A stretch of DNA of 64,000 bases, taken from the NCBI GenBank assembly GCA_036381595.1, contig DASVCN010000007.1, forward strand, positions 1 through 64,000. Reading direction: 5' to 3'. This DNA is from Trueperaceae bacterium. GTDB lineage: Bacteria; Deinococcota; Deinococci; Deinococcales; Trueperaceae. The first letter of the stretch is position 1. The number at the start of each line of letters is the position of its first letter. The notes beneath the pieces are model-generated. The model saw nothing but the letters and a program-made list of their open reading frames with translations. It made no database searches and had not been told where the DNA came from. The position numbers were made by a program, and so were the translations under genes. Of this stretch, positions 22,597 through 33,474 are shown piece after piece.

Positions 22597-24918
22597 GTGA
22601 CGCAACAGCGCAAGAGAATACCTGACAAGCTTCAGCTCAAGCTGTGGCAGACGCTCCTGGTCGTGTTTCTCACGGCGGTGCTGTCGGTCGCTTCGCTGCT
22701 CACCGCGTCGGCCCTCAAGTGGGCGGGCGAACTCCCCAGCCTCGAGCCGCTCGACGCGCTCGAGTACACCTCTACGACCCAGGTGTTCTCCCGCGACGGG
22801 CGACTGATCGGCGAGATCCTGCCGATCGCCGGCGAGGGCAGGGTAACCACCAACCGTATACCCGTGTCGCTCGAGGACATCTCGCCCGCGGCCATAGCCG
22901 CGATCGTGGCCTATGAGGACGACCAATTCTTCGAACATTACGGTTTCGACATCCCGGCCATCCTGCGCGCCACCTACGAGGAGTTCATAGGTGGTGAGGA
23001 CCGTGGTGGTTCGACTATCACCACCCAGGTCATCAAGAACACGGTTCTGCGGGAGATCCGCAGCGAACGGTCGCTGGAGCGCAAGGTCAAGGAGTTGCTC
23101 CTTGCGGTAGAGCTCGAGCGGCGGCTCACGAAGGCAGAGATACTCCAGCGATACGTCAACGTCATCTTCTGGGGCGGCAACGTCTACGGCATCCGCTCTG
23201 CCGCCCAGGCGTACTTCGACAAGGAGCCCAGCGAGCTGAGCCTGGCCGAGGGCCTCTACCTTGCGCGCCTGATCCCGGCGCCTAACGAGCGACACGACGA
23301 GATTCGCGAGACGCGCGCCTCGATGCGCCAGGTGCTCGACAAGATGGTCGAGCAGGGCATGATCACCGCCGCCCAGGCAGAGATCGCCTGGCGCGAACCA
23401 CTCGAACCGCGGGGCTGGGAGGTCGAGTACGACGGCGAAGGGAACATCGTCAGCGCCGAGCGCACCGGTGAACGACCCCTCATCCGCACCACGGTCTCAT
23501 CGGATCTCTCGCCTCACGTGGTGATCGCGGTGCGCAACTGGCTGACCGACCGTTACGGCGAGAACGTGGTATTCGGCTCGGGAGGCTTCAAGGTATACAC
23601 CACGATCGACTATCAGGCGCAGGTTGCCGCCAACGAGGCCTCGGCCGACGCGGTGGTGCCCCCCGGTGCCCAGCTGGCGATCGTAGGCCTGGAGCCGGAC
23701 ACCGGCCGGATCCTCGCCATGGTGGGGGAGAAGCTGAGCCCCGACGGCGCCTACAGCGAAGAGTTCAACCGCGTGACACAGGCCTACCGGCACCCAGGCT
23801 CTTCGTTCAAGCCGGTCGTCTACGCCACCGCGATAGAGCAGGGAGCCATCAACCAGGCCACGGTGCTCGTCGACGAACCAGCTTCCTTCGAGCAGGTCGG
23901 CAGGCCGGCCTACGAGCCTCAGAACGCCGACGAAACGTTCGACGGCCCCGCGACCGTCCGTTACCACCTCGACCACTCGAGGAACATCCCGGCCGTCAAG
24001 GCGCTCGAGGCTGCTTCGCCGGAGGCGGTAGCCCAGCGAGCCCGGGAGCTGGGCTACGACAACGTCGAACCGTTCTACTCTCTCGCCCTCGGGGCGTTCG
24101 GCACGACACCGCTCACTCACGCCGCGGCGATCGCATCGTTCGCGCAGGGAGGCGTCTGGGTCGAGCCGCACCTGATCGAGCGGGTGGAGGACTCGGAGGG
24201 GAACGTGCTCTACGAGGCCGACCCTCGCAGGGTAAGGGTCTGGTCCGAGCAGACGGCCTACATCATGCTCGACATGATGCACGGCAACGTGGCCGATCGT
24301 GACCGCGGAGGCAGCCTTACCGGCTACTCCTGGCGAGCAGCCGCGGGACCGATGGCAGGCGAGTGGGTTGCCGGCAAGACCGGGACCTCGAACGAAGACC
24401 GCGACATCTGGTTCGTCGGGATGACACCGGGCATGGTGGCGGCCGTCTGGATCGGCAACGACGACAACACATCGTTACCCGAAACCATGGCGCTACCCGG
24501 CGGCGGTACCGAGATCGTCAACTCTTCGCGGCCGCCAGTGTACGTCTGGCGAGACTTCGTTGCCGACGCCCTCAGTGGCAAGCAGACGGCCGACAGCTTC
24601 CCGGTGCCCGACGGCGTCGTGTTCCACGAGTTCGACCTGCGAACCGGGGCGCTGGTCGAGGACAACGGGGTGGTGGGCGCCTTCCGGCCCAGTACCGACC
24701 TGAGCGGCCAGTCGTTCGCCGGAGGCATCCAGATCGAGATACCCGTAGACACCCGTACGGGCGAGCGGGCGACGGCTTCGACGCCTCTCGAGTACCTGGA
24801 GATCCGTCGGCTCAGTCCTGAAGAGCTCGACCGACTGCTGGCCACCAGTGCCGCTCCGGCGGCCGGGGAAGCGTCCGACGAGGACGACTCCGACGGGTTC
24901 GACGCGATACCTCAGTAG
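22597..24918 (+). CDS. Class A penicillin-binding protein (PBP1A type)
   Basis: 773-residue bifunctional peptidoglycan synthase. One N-terminal membrane anchor (residues about 16-40) is followed by the GT51 glycosyltransferase domain with catalytic Glu in AYEDDQFFEHYGFD, GGSTITTQVIKN, and RRLTKAEILQRYVNVIFWG. The transpeptidase domain has SSFK (active Ser) in RHPGSSFKPVVYA, SRN in DHSRNIPAVKA and KTGTS near residue 590. A Glu/Asp-rich C-terminal tail ends it. The GTG start lies 18 nt after pdxS, so it is probably co-transcribed with it. It acts outside the cytoplasmic membrane. Confidence 0.95.
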   Translation: MTQQRKRIPDKLQLKLWQTLLVVFLTAVLSVASLLTASALKWAGELPSLEPLDALEYTSTTQVFSRDGRLIGEILPIAGEGRVTTNRIPVSLEDISPAAIAAIVAYEDDQFFEHYGFDIPAILRATYEEFIGGEDRGGSTITTQVIKNTVLREIRSERSLERKVKELLLAVELERRLTKAEILQRYVNVIFWGGNVYGIRSAAQAYFDKEPSELSLAEGLYLARLIPAPNERHDEIRETRASMRQVLDKMVEQGMITAAQAEIAWREPLEPRGWEVEYDGEGNIVSAERTGERPLIRTTVSSDLSPHVVIAVRNWLTDRYGENVVFGSGGFKVYTTIDYQAQVAANEASADAVVPPGAQLAIVGLEPDTGRILAMVGEKLSPDGAYSEEFNRVTQAYRHPGSSFKPVVYATAIEQGAINQATVLVDEPASFEQVGRPAYEPQNADETFDGPATVRYHLDHSRNIPAVKALEAASPEAVAQRARELGYDNVEPFYSLALGAFGTTPLTHAAAIASFAQGGVWVEPHLIERVEDSEGNVLYEADPRRVRVWSEQTAYIMLDMMHGNVADRDRGGSLTGYSWRAAAGPMAGEWVAGKTGTSNEDRDIWFVGMTPGMVAAVWIGNDDNTSLPETMALPGGGTEIVNSSRPPVYVWRDFVADALSGKQTADSFPVPDGVVFHEFDLRTGALVEDNGVVGAFRPSTDLSGQSFAGGIQIEIPVDTRTGERATASTPLEYLEIRRLSPEELDRLLATSAAPAAGEASDEDDSDGFDAIPQ

Positions 24919-24969
24919 GCGGTAGCGCGCTTGCGTACCGGTGCGTTAAAGCGGTGGCATGATGACGCC

Positions 24970-25557
24970 ATGAAGATCGGTGTCCTCGCTCTCCAAGGTG
25001 CTTTCCGCGAGCATCGCCTGGCGTTCGAGCGCCTGGGCGCCCAGGTCATCGAGGTGCGCCTTCCCAGGCATCTGGAGGGTCTCTCAGGCGTGGTCATCCC
25101 CGGCGGGGAATCGACGACGATGGCCAAGCTGATGAGCAGCTACGGGCTCGACCACGCTTTGCGCGAGTACCACCGGTCGGGCGGCGCTATCTGGGGCACG
25201 TGTGCCGGCGCCATAGCCGTAGCGCAGGAGATTTCTGGCCGGCCCGGTCAGCCTACCCTGGGGCTCCTCGACATCACCGTCGAACGCAACGCCTACGGGC
25301 GACAGGTGGCGTCTTTCGAAGCCGACCTCGAGATCGAGGGGATGGAAGGAGCATTCCGGGCGGTGTTCATCAGGGCGCCACGCATCGTTCGGGCCGGGCC
25401 AGCCGTGGAGGTCCTGGGCGAGCTGGAGGGAGACCCGGTGATGGTCAGGCAGGGCCGAGTGATAGCCGGAGTGTTCCATCCGGAGCTGAGCGGCGACGAC
25501 CGGGTGCACGAGTACTTCTTGAACCAGGTTGCAGGCCCAGTCCTCGCTGCGGGGTAG
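24970..25557 (+). CDS. pdxT: Pyridoxal 5'-phosphate synthase glutaminase subunit PdxT
   Basis: 195-residue class I glutaminase partner of PdxS. Features are MKIGVLALQGAFREH, VIPGGESTTM, the nucleophile Cys at about residue 78 (WGTCAGAI) and the His-x-Glu of VFHPELSGD. I start at the ATG at 24970 because the family begins MKIGVLALQGAF; the longer frame from 24931 adds an unlikely tail. A CATGAT box lies 6 nt before it and no ribosome site is visible, so it may have its own leaderless start in addition to read-through from the penicillin-binding protein gene 51 nt upstream. Confidence 0.97.
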   Translation: MKIGVLALQGAFREHRLAFERLGAQVIEVRLPRHLEGLSGVVIPGGESTTMAKLMSSYGLDHALREYHRSGGAIWGTCAGAIAVAQEISGRPGQPTLGLLDITVERNAYGRQVASFEADLEIEGMEGAFRAVFIRAPRIVRAGPAVEVLGELEGDPVMVRQGRVIAGVFHPELSGDDRVHEYFLNQVAGPVLAAG

Positions 25558-25560
25558 GTT
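25555..25560 (+). promoter_or_regulatory. -10 box of pyrophosphatase leaderless start
   Basis: TAGGTT ends 6 nt before a GTG at 25567 and 9 nt before the ATG at 25570; no ribosome site is present. Confidence 0.4.
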
Positions 25561-25569
25561 TGGGGCGTG

Positions 25570-26103
25570 ATGAACCTATACCATCTGCCCGCAGGGCCGA
25601 AGGCTCCGGACCTGATCGATGTCGTGATCGAAGTGCCGATGGGCAGTTCCAACAAGTACGAGTACGACCCGGAGCTGAACGTGTTCAGGCTAGATCGGGT
25701 CCTGTACAGCCCGATGCACTACCCGGGCGATTACGGCTTCGTGCCGGGCACTCTAGCCGATGACGGCGACCCTGTCGACGTTCTGGTCCTCATCAACTCC
25801 CCTACCTTCCCGGGAGCCGTTCTCACCGTTCGACCGCTCGGCTACCTCGAGATGAGCGACGAGAAGGGGGAGGATCAGAAGCTCCTGGCCGTACCGGCCC
25901 ACGACCCCCGTTACGACGGGAACCGGCACATCGACACGATCTCGCGCCATCGACTCAGGGAGATCGAGCACTTCTTCAACATCTACAAGGAACTGGAGGG
26001 CAAGGAGACCCGCGTCGACGGATGGCGGGGCCTGGACGAGGCGCATGACCTCATCCGCCGTTGCATCGCTCGGTTCCGGGAACGGGTGTCGGAAGCCGTC
26101 TGA
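25570..26103 (+). CDS. ppa: Inorganic pyrophosphatase, family I
   Basis: 177-residue soluble enzyme that hydrolyses pyrophosphate and drives biosynthetic reactions. It has EVPMGSSNKYEYD, DRVLYSPMHYPGDYGFVPGT, the metal-binding signature DDGDPVDVLVL, and HDPRYDGN with the later KGED Asp. This is the usual length for the bacterial family. An in-frame GTG one codon upstream (25567) may be the real start because the TAGGTT box is 6 nt from it. It follows pdxT by 12 nt and converges with lipA, 67 nt apart. Confidence 0.96.
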   Translation: MNLYHLPAGPKAPDLIDVVIEVPMGSSNKYEYDPELNVFRLDRVLYSPMHYPGDYGFVPGTLADDGDPVDVLVLINSPTFPGAVLTVRPLGYLEMSDEKGEDQKLLAVPAHDPRYDGNRHIDTISRHRLREIEHFFNIYKELEGKETRVDGWRGLDEAHDLIRRCIARFRERVSEAV

Positions 26104-26170
26104 CAGTGGATCGCCGGTCGCCAGGCGTCCGCGGTGCCCAACAGGACTATCCGGGCAGGGCGGAATCGGG

Positions 26171-28987
<2,817 letters not shown>

Positions 28988-28992
28988 GGCTA

Positions 28993-28998
28993 AGGGTA
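28993..28998 (-). promoter_or_regulatory. -10 box of sugar dehydrogenase leaderless start
   Basis: TACCCT ends 5 nt before the ATG at 28987. No ribosome site is present. Confidence 0.45.
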
Positions 28999-29037
28999 GA
29001 GCCTGCGCACGGAGGTGTCCAGGTTACGCGGACGGCC

Positions 29038-29970
29038 TCAGTGGCCGTGCAGGAAGGTGAGCGCTTCGCCGAGGAGGGCAGCGAGGTTCGCGGGGTAGTC
29101 GTGGCCCAGGCCGGGCACGACCTCGAGTTGCACGGGCACGCCAGCCTGCTGCAGCAAGCTGTAGGTTGCCTCGATCCCCTTCCTCGCCGGGTCGAGTTCA
29201 CCGGTGATGAAGACGCCCCGCAGGCCGGCTCCTAGTGCGGCCTCGAGGTGGGGTTCGATCCGCTCGGGTGCGGGCGCGCCAACCAGCGCGATGAAGGCAG
29301 TGGACGGTACGGCTCGCTGACAAGCGAACTGGACGGCCATTCGCGCTCCCTGCGAGGCCCCGGCCAGGATCAGCCGACCGGGGTCGTAATGAACTTCTCG
29401 TTCGATGAATCCCAGATGCGTGCGCAGTTCAGCGGCAGCTCTCTCGTTCCAGGCGTACGCGTCCGGACCCACCAGTTCGCTCCCCTGGGGCGCGGCCAGC
29501 ATCATCCCTTTGTCGACGGCCGGTCGCCACCGGTAGAGGCTCTCTTCGGCAGTGCCGCCCATCATATGGAGGGCCATGAGGAGCGGCGGGACAGCGTCGG
29601 ATGACGCCGCGGGCAACTCGAGCAACAGCTTCGGCTGGATGCGGCCCTTCTCGGCCTCGAGCCGGGTCTCACACTCCGCGACGATCCTCTCGAACGCGGG
29701 GTCGCCACGCAGAGGCTCGAGGTCGTCATCGTTCCTCAGGTGGAGCGGGCTCATCCATCCGCCTGAGGAAAGGTAGGCGGAAAGTGTCACCAGCGCAGCC
29801 GACGGTCGTCCTGCCCTGCACTCGAGACAGGCAAGCCAGAAGGTGATCCGGGGCAGTTCCGTCGGATGGTCTTCCAAGCCAGAGCGCAACAGTTCGGTCG
29901 CCTCGGCGTAGCGCCGCCCCTCGTAAAGGCGGAACAACTCCTGGCGGAGCTCCTGGAACGTAAGGGCCAT
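29038..29970 (-). CDS. Alpha/beta hydrolase with TPR-like N-terminal region
   Basis: 310 residues in two parts. Residues 1-100 form TPR-like helix pairs (YEGRRYAEATELLRSGLEDHP, then ITFWLACLECRAGRPSAALVTLSAYL). The remainder is a phospholipase/carboxylesterase-like alpha/beta hydrolase with LMALHMMGG, nucleophile Ser in ILAGASQGARMA, an Asp in FITGELDPAR and a His in VPGLGHDYPANL. Substrate unknown. It is cytoplasmic, with no signal peptide. A TACACT box ends 7 nt before the ATG. It sits downstream of trmH with a 4-nt gap but has its own -10 element overlapping the trmH end. Confidence 0.85.
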   Translation of the reverse strand: MALTFQELRQELFRLYEGRRYAEATELLRSGLEDHPTELPRITFWLACLECRAGRPSAALVTLSAYLSSGGWMSPLHLRNDDDLEPLRGDPAFERIVAECETRLEAEKGRIQPKLLLELPAASSDAVPPLLMALHMMGGTAEESLYRWRPAVDKGMMLAAPQGSELVGPDAYAWNERAAAELRTHLGFIEREVHYDPGRLILAGASQGARMAVQFACQRAVPSTAFIALVGAPAPERIEPHLEAALGAGLRGVFITGELDPARKGIEATYSLLQQAGVPVQLEVVPGLGHDYPANLAALLGEALTFLHGH

Positions 29971-29974
29971 CGTC

Positions 29975-30619
29975 TCAAGTGTAGCTACCGTCCTCGTCGA
30001 GGAGAGGGAAAGCTGTGCCGCTGCTCTCGAAGATGGCTGCTTCGCGGGGGTAGAGCCAGCGGAAAGCCTGGTCGTTGATCTCCCTCTCCGACAGTCGCGG
30101 CCAGCGGTACATCCCCGCCTGGCGCCGCTGACGCTGCGCCTCGAACAGGATAATTGCGGTTGCTACCGAGACGTTGAGAGACTCGACCATGCCCAGCATC
30201 GGGATGACGATGTGCTCGTCGGCCCGCGCAGCGGCGAACTGGCTCACCCCCCGTTTCTCGTTCCCGAAGAGGACCGCGGTGGGCCTGGTGTAGTCGACGT
30301 CCCGGTAGTCGAGGGCCCTCTCCGAGAAGTGGGCGGCGAGGATCTGCATCCCCCGCTCGCGCAGCTGCTCGAACGCCCCGGCGATCTCCCCGTGAAGCTC
30401 CAGGTCGACCCACTTGTGAGCACCGGCGCTGGTCTCGTTGAAGGTCGGCACCCCTCCTGTCGGTGTGACAGCGTGCACCACCCCGATGCCGGCGGCGTCG
30501 CACGACCTCAGCATGGCAGAGAGGTTGTGAGGCTTGTAGACGTCCTCGGCGAGGACGGTCAGGTCCGGCTGGCGCTTCTCCAGTACCTCCCTGATGCGCC
30601 TGTAGCGAGCCTTTTTCAC
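29975..30619 (-). CDS. trmH: tRNA (guanosine(18)-2'-O)-methyltransferase TrmH
   Basis: 214-residue SPOUT methyltransferase that methylates the ribose of G18 in the tRNA D-loop. It matches the Thermus enzyme closely along its length: RRQPDLTVLxExVxKPHNLSAxLR (here KRQPDLTVLAEDVYKPHNLSA), NPTGGVPTFNETS-like TPTGGVPTFNETS, AVLFGNEKRGVS and the knot IPMLGMVESLNVSVA. I start at the GTG at 30619 because TTGACG-17 bp-TATTCT ends 6 nt before it; the frame is open to 30700 but that part contains the promoter. It is divergent from tRNA-Leu, a likely substrate. Confidence 0.95.
   Translation of the reverse strand: MKKARYRRIREVLEKRQPDLTVLAEDVYKPHNLSAMLRSCDAAGIGVVHAVTPTGGVPTFNETSAGAHKWVDLELHGEIAGAFEQLRERGMQILAAHFSERALDYRDVDYTRPTAVLFGNEKRGVSQFAAARADEHIVIPMLGMVESLNVSVATAIILFEAQRQRRQAGMYRWPRLSEREINDQAFRWLYPREAAIFESSGTAFPLLDEDGSYT
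29978..29983 (-). promoter_or_regulatory. -10 box of hydrolase leaderless start
   Basis: TACACT ends 7 nt before the ATG at 29970 and lies within the last codons of trmH. Confidence 0.45.
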
Positions 30620-30625
30620 CTCGGA

Positions 30626-30654
30626 AGAATACGTCGTGGACGGGCTTCCGTCAA
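30626..30654 (-). promoter_or_regulatory. trmH promoter (leaderless)
   Basis: -35 TTGACG (30649-30654) and -10 TATTCT (30626-30631) on the minus strand are separated by 17 bp. The -10 box ends 6 nt before the trmH GTG start. Confidence 0.8.
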
Positions 30655-30677
30655 AACGGCCGACGGTCCGCCATTGC

Positions 30678-30707
30678 TTGACACCACTTCGCTCAGGCAC
30701 GTATCAT
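30678..30707 (+). promoter_or_regulatory. tRNA-Leu promoter
   Basis: -35 TTGACA (30678-30683, consensus) and -10 TATCAT (30702-30707) with an 18-bp spacer. Transcription would begin about 20 nt before the mature tRNA. The divergent trmH -35 box is only 23 bp away. Confidence 0.85.
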
Positions 30708-30733
30708 TCTCGTTGCGTCCGACCCCCTTACGT

Positions 30734-30821
30734 GCCGAGGTGGCGGAATTGGTAGACGCGCTAGCTTGAGGGGCTAGTGCCCGTTGAGGGCGTAGGGGTT
30801 CAAGTCCCCTCCTCGGCACCA
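30734..30821 (+). tRNA. tRNA-Leu (anticodon GAG), CCA encoded
   Basis: Full cloverleaf with a 7-bp acceptor stem GCCGAGG/CCTCGGC, a class II long variable arm (about GTGCCCGTTGAGGGCGT), T-arm GGGGTTCAAGTCCCC and encoded 3' CCA. The anticodon stem CTAGC/GCTAG holds loop TTGAGGG, so the anticodon is GAG (30768-30770), reading CTC and CTT codons. GG in the D-loop is the TrmH target site. Confidence 0.97.
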
Positions 30822-30924
30822 CACGAGCCAGCCTATCCGGCTGGCTTTCGTCGTTCCGGGTGCGTCCCTCAACCTGCCGAGGGCAACTGCCGCCTCCTTC
30901 TCGTCGCCGGACCCGCCGCTCTGG

Positions 30925-30930
30925 TAGCCT
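30925..30930 (+). promoter_or_regulatory. -10 box of helicase leaderless start
   Basis: TAGCCT ends 5 nt before the GTG at 30936; the helicase may also be read through from the tRNA promoter. Confidence 0.4.
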
Positions 30931-30935
30931 TCGAT

Positions 30936-32489
30936 GTGCCTGCTGCGACCTTCCCCTTCAAGAGCTACCGACAGGGCCAGCGGGAAGCCATAGAGGCAGC
31001 CAGGGAAGCTTTCAGTTCGGGTAAACGGTTCGTAGTCATCGAGGCGCCTACCGGCTCGGGCAAGTCCGCCATAGCCGTCACTCTGGCGAGGGAAGCCAAC
31101 AGCTCTTATCTGCTCACCGCGCAGAAGATCCTGCAGGACCAGTACGTCAGGGATTTCCCTGACCTCGCCCTCATGAAGGGCCGGTCCAACTACGAGTGTC
31201 TCGTGGCTCCCACCCACGCGGCCGCTGCCCCCTGCATCGCGGGGCGGCGCTTCCCCGATTGCGACCGTTGCCCCTACTTCACCGCCAAGGATGAGGCGAT
31301 CGCCGCCTCGAATACGATCATGAACTACGCCTACTACCTGGCCGAACTCAACTACTCGGGGGGCTTCCCGCCCCGGGAACTGCTCGTGCTCGACGAGGCC
31401 CACAACGCCGAGTCCTCACTGATGGGCTTCGTCCAGGTCACGATCTCCGACAGCTCCCTGGCGCGGGTAGGCATCGGGGAGCGCATCCCCTTCGTACAGG
31501 ACCAGATGGACTACTTCGATTTCGTCGAGGAACTGCTCCCTCGGCTGGTGGGTCGCGCCCGCGAGGTCGACCTCGAGCTGCGCAAGACCGAGTCGGGCAG
31601 CGAGATCGAACTGGCCAACCTGCAGACCAAACGGTGGCTCGACAACCAGGGCGCCCGTCTGCGGCTGCTTCTGGAAAGTCTCGATGACGAACTGGTCGAC
31701 TGGACGGTGGAGCGCCGCCAGGAAGCTGGTGGCCAGAGCCTGACCTTCAAACCGGTACGGGTAGCGAGCTTCGCCGAGCCTCTGCTGTTCGGCTTCGGCG
31801 AGCGGGTCCTCATGCTCTCTGCGACCATCCTCGACGCAGCCACCTACCTTTCCTCGCTCGGTATCGACCCCGAGGAAGCGGCTGTCATCCGGGTCGAGTC
31901 CGACTTCCCACCCGAGAACCGTCCCGTTCGGGTCAGGCCGACCGCCAAGCTGACGCGGCACCAGCTCGACCGCGACCTGCCCAAGCTCGTTGCCGCGGTC
32001 GCGCGAGTGCTCGACGACCACCCGGACGAGAAGGGGGTGATCCACGGCCACTCATACCGGATAAGCCGTCACCTCGCTGCCAACCTGCCCCGGCACCAAC
32101 GTGCCAGGCTCATCACCCACGACGACGCCGGCGGCCGGGACGCCGCGCTCGAAGCGCACGTCCGCAGCGCGGACCCCACCGTCCTGCTGACTCCCAGCAT
32201 GACCGAAGGGATCGACTTGGCCGGCGAACTCTCGCGCTGGCAGGTGATCTGCAAGATCCCCTACCCATACCTCGGAGATCCGCAGGTAGCGAGGCGGCGT
32301 GACCTCGACCCCTCCTGGTACGACTGGCGGACCTGCCTTACGGTGGTGCAGGCCTACGGGCGTTCGGTCCGGAGTCGCGACGACTTCGCGATCACCTACC
32401 TCCTCGATGCCGACTTCCCGTCGTTCCTCAGGCGGCAACGCAACAGGTTGCCCGCCTGGTTCCTCGAGGCCGTCACGGTCGACAGTTGA
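30936..32489 (+). CDS. DinG/XPD-type Fe-S superfamily 2 helicase
   Basis: 517-residue ATP-dependent DNA helicase of the Rad3/XPD/DinG class. It has a Q-like FKSYRQGQREAI, Walker A EAPTGSGKSAIA, four clustered Cys (NYECLVAP, APCIAG, PDCDRCPY) typical of the 4Fe-4S wedge, DEAH box LVLDEAHN, and motifs V-VI in TPSMTEGIDLAG and VVQAYGRSVRS. It is shorter than E. coli DinG and has no exonuclease domain. The GTG at 30936 is my choice because the family's Q-like segment begins 9 residues later and a TAGCCT box precedes it; the frame runs back into the tRNA. It acts in DNA repair or R-loop removal by analogy. Confidence 0.9.
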   Translation: MPAATFPFKSYRQGQREAIEAAREAFSSGKRFVVIEAPTGSGKSAIAVTLAREANSSYLLTAQKILQDQYVRDFPDLALMKGRSNYECLVAPTHAAAAPCIAGRRFPDCDRCPYFTAKDEAIAASNTIMNYAYYLAELNYSGGFPPRELLVLDEAHNAESSLMGFVQVTISDSSLARVGIGERIPFVQDQMDYFDFVEELLPRLVGRAREVDLELRKTESGSEIELANLQTKRWLDNQGARLRLLLESLDDELVDWTVERRQEAGGQSLTFKPVRVASFAEPLLFGFGERVLMLSATILDAATYLSSLGIDPEEAAVIRVESDFPPENRPVRVRPTAKLTRHQLDRDLPKLVAAVARVLDDHPDEKGVIHGHSYRISRHLAANLPRHQRARLITHDDAGGRDAALEAHVRSADPTVLLTPSMTEGIDLAGELSRWQVICKIPYPYLGDPQVARRRDLDPSWYDWRTCLTVVQAYGRSVRSRDDFAITYLLDADFPSFLRRQRNRLPAWFLEAVTVDS

Positions 32490-33391
32490 GCGCGTCGGCG
32501 CCCCGGCAACAGCCTCTCCTCGGCTTCCTCCTGATGCTGGGCGCGACGGCCCTGCTTCCGGTGATGGACGGGATGGCCAAGCACCTCAGCCAGAGTTAAC
32601 CGCTCCTCCAGGTCGTATGGGCGCGCTACTCCTTCCATCTGCTGACGATGCTGCCGCTGCTCCTCTGGCGCTACGGCCCGAGATCACTGTGGCCCAGGCG
32701 GCCCCAAGTGCAGCTCCTTCGGGGAGCCCTCCTGCTGGCCGCCACCATGCTCTTCTTCGCGGCGATCTCGCGTATGCCGCTCGCCAACGCGCTGGCGCTC
32801 TTCTTCGTATCGCCTCTGGTGGTGACGGCGTTGGCGCCCTTCCTCCTGAAGGAGAGGGTGGGATGGCCCCGCAGGGTCGCGGTGATGGCAGGCTTCGTTG
32901 GGGTGTGGATAGTGATGCGGCCCGGAACCGGCGCATTCGAGCTGACCGGCTTGCTGGCGGTCGCCGCCGGCACCGTCCACGGCCTCTACCTCCTGGTCAC
33001 CCGCAAGCTCTCTGGCAGCGCGCCGCCCCTCGTCACGCTCGCCTATACGGCTCTGGTTGGCGCCGTGGTGATGTCGTTCGTGGCCCTCTTCGTGTGGCAG
33101 GCTCCCAGCCTCGCCGACCTCGGCCTGATGGTCCTCATGGGTCTACTGGCCGCGGTCGGGCATCTGCTCGTGATCTGGGCGTTCGACCTGGCCCCGGCTT
33201 CTCTGCTGGCACCGGCCGGCTATTTCGAGATCGTCACGGCGACCGTGGTGGGTTTGGTGGTGTTCGGCGACTTCCCGGACGCCTGGACCTGGGTGGGCGT
33301 GGCCGTGATCGTGACCAGCGGCGTTGTCATCTCGGTGCGGGAGCAGCGAACCCGAGCCCGCGCGGGTGCGGGATTGCCTACCTGGGAGTGA
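32486..33391 (+). pseudogene. EamA/DMT-family transporter gene with an in-frame stop
   Basis: A TTG at 32486 (overlapping the helicase stop as TTGA) opens a frame encoding GFLLMLGATALLPVMDGMAKHLSQS, then TAA at 32597-32599, then PLLQVVWARYSFHLLTMLPL and about 250 residues of a ten-helix EamA permease. The frame is the same on both sides, and related proteins have a tyrosine at this position (SQSYPLLQVVWAR), so one base change TAC or TAT to TAA explains the break at codon 38. Both EamA halves are present, for example SRMPLANALALFFVSPLVVT and LAPASLLAPAGYFEIV. The part from the ATG at 32648 could still be made by reinitiation but would lack the first helix. A sequencing error cannot be excluded. 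Confidence 0.85.
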
Positions 33392-33474
33392 GAGCTGTCG
33401 CAGGGGCGGGGCGCAGCGCAGGCAGGCGAAGAAGACCTCGACCGGGGAGTGACGACAGTTGAACCGGAGGGACC

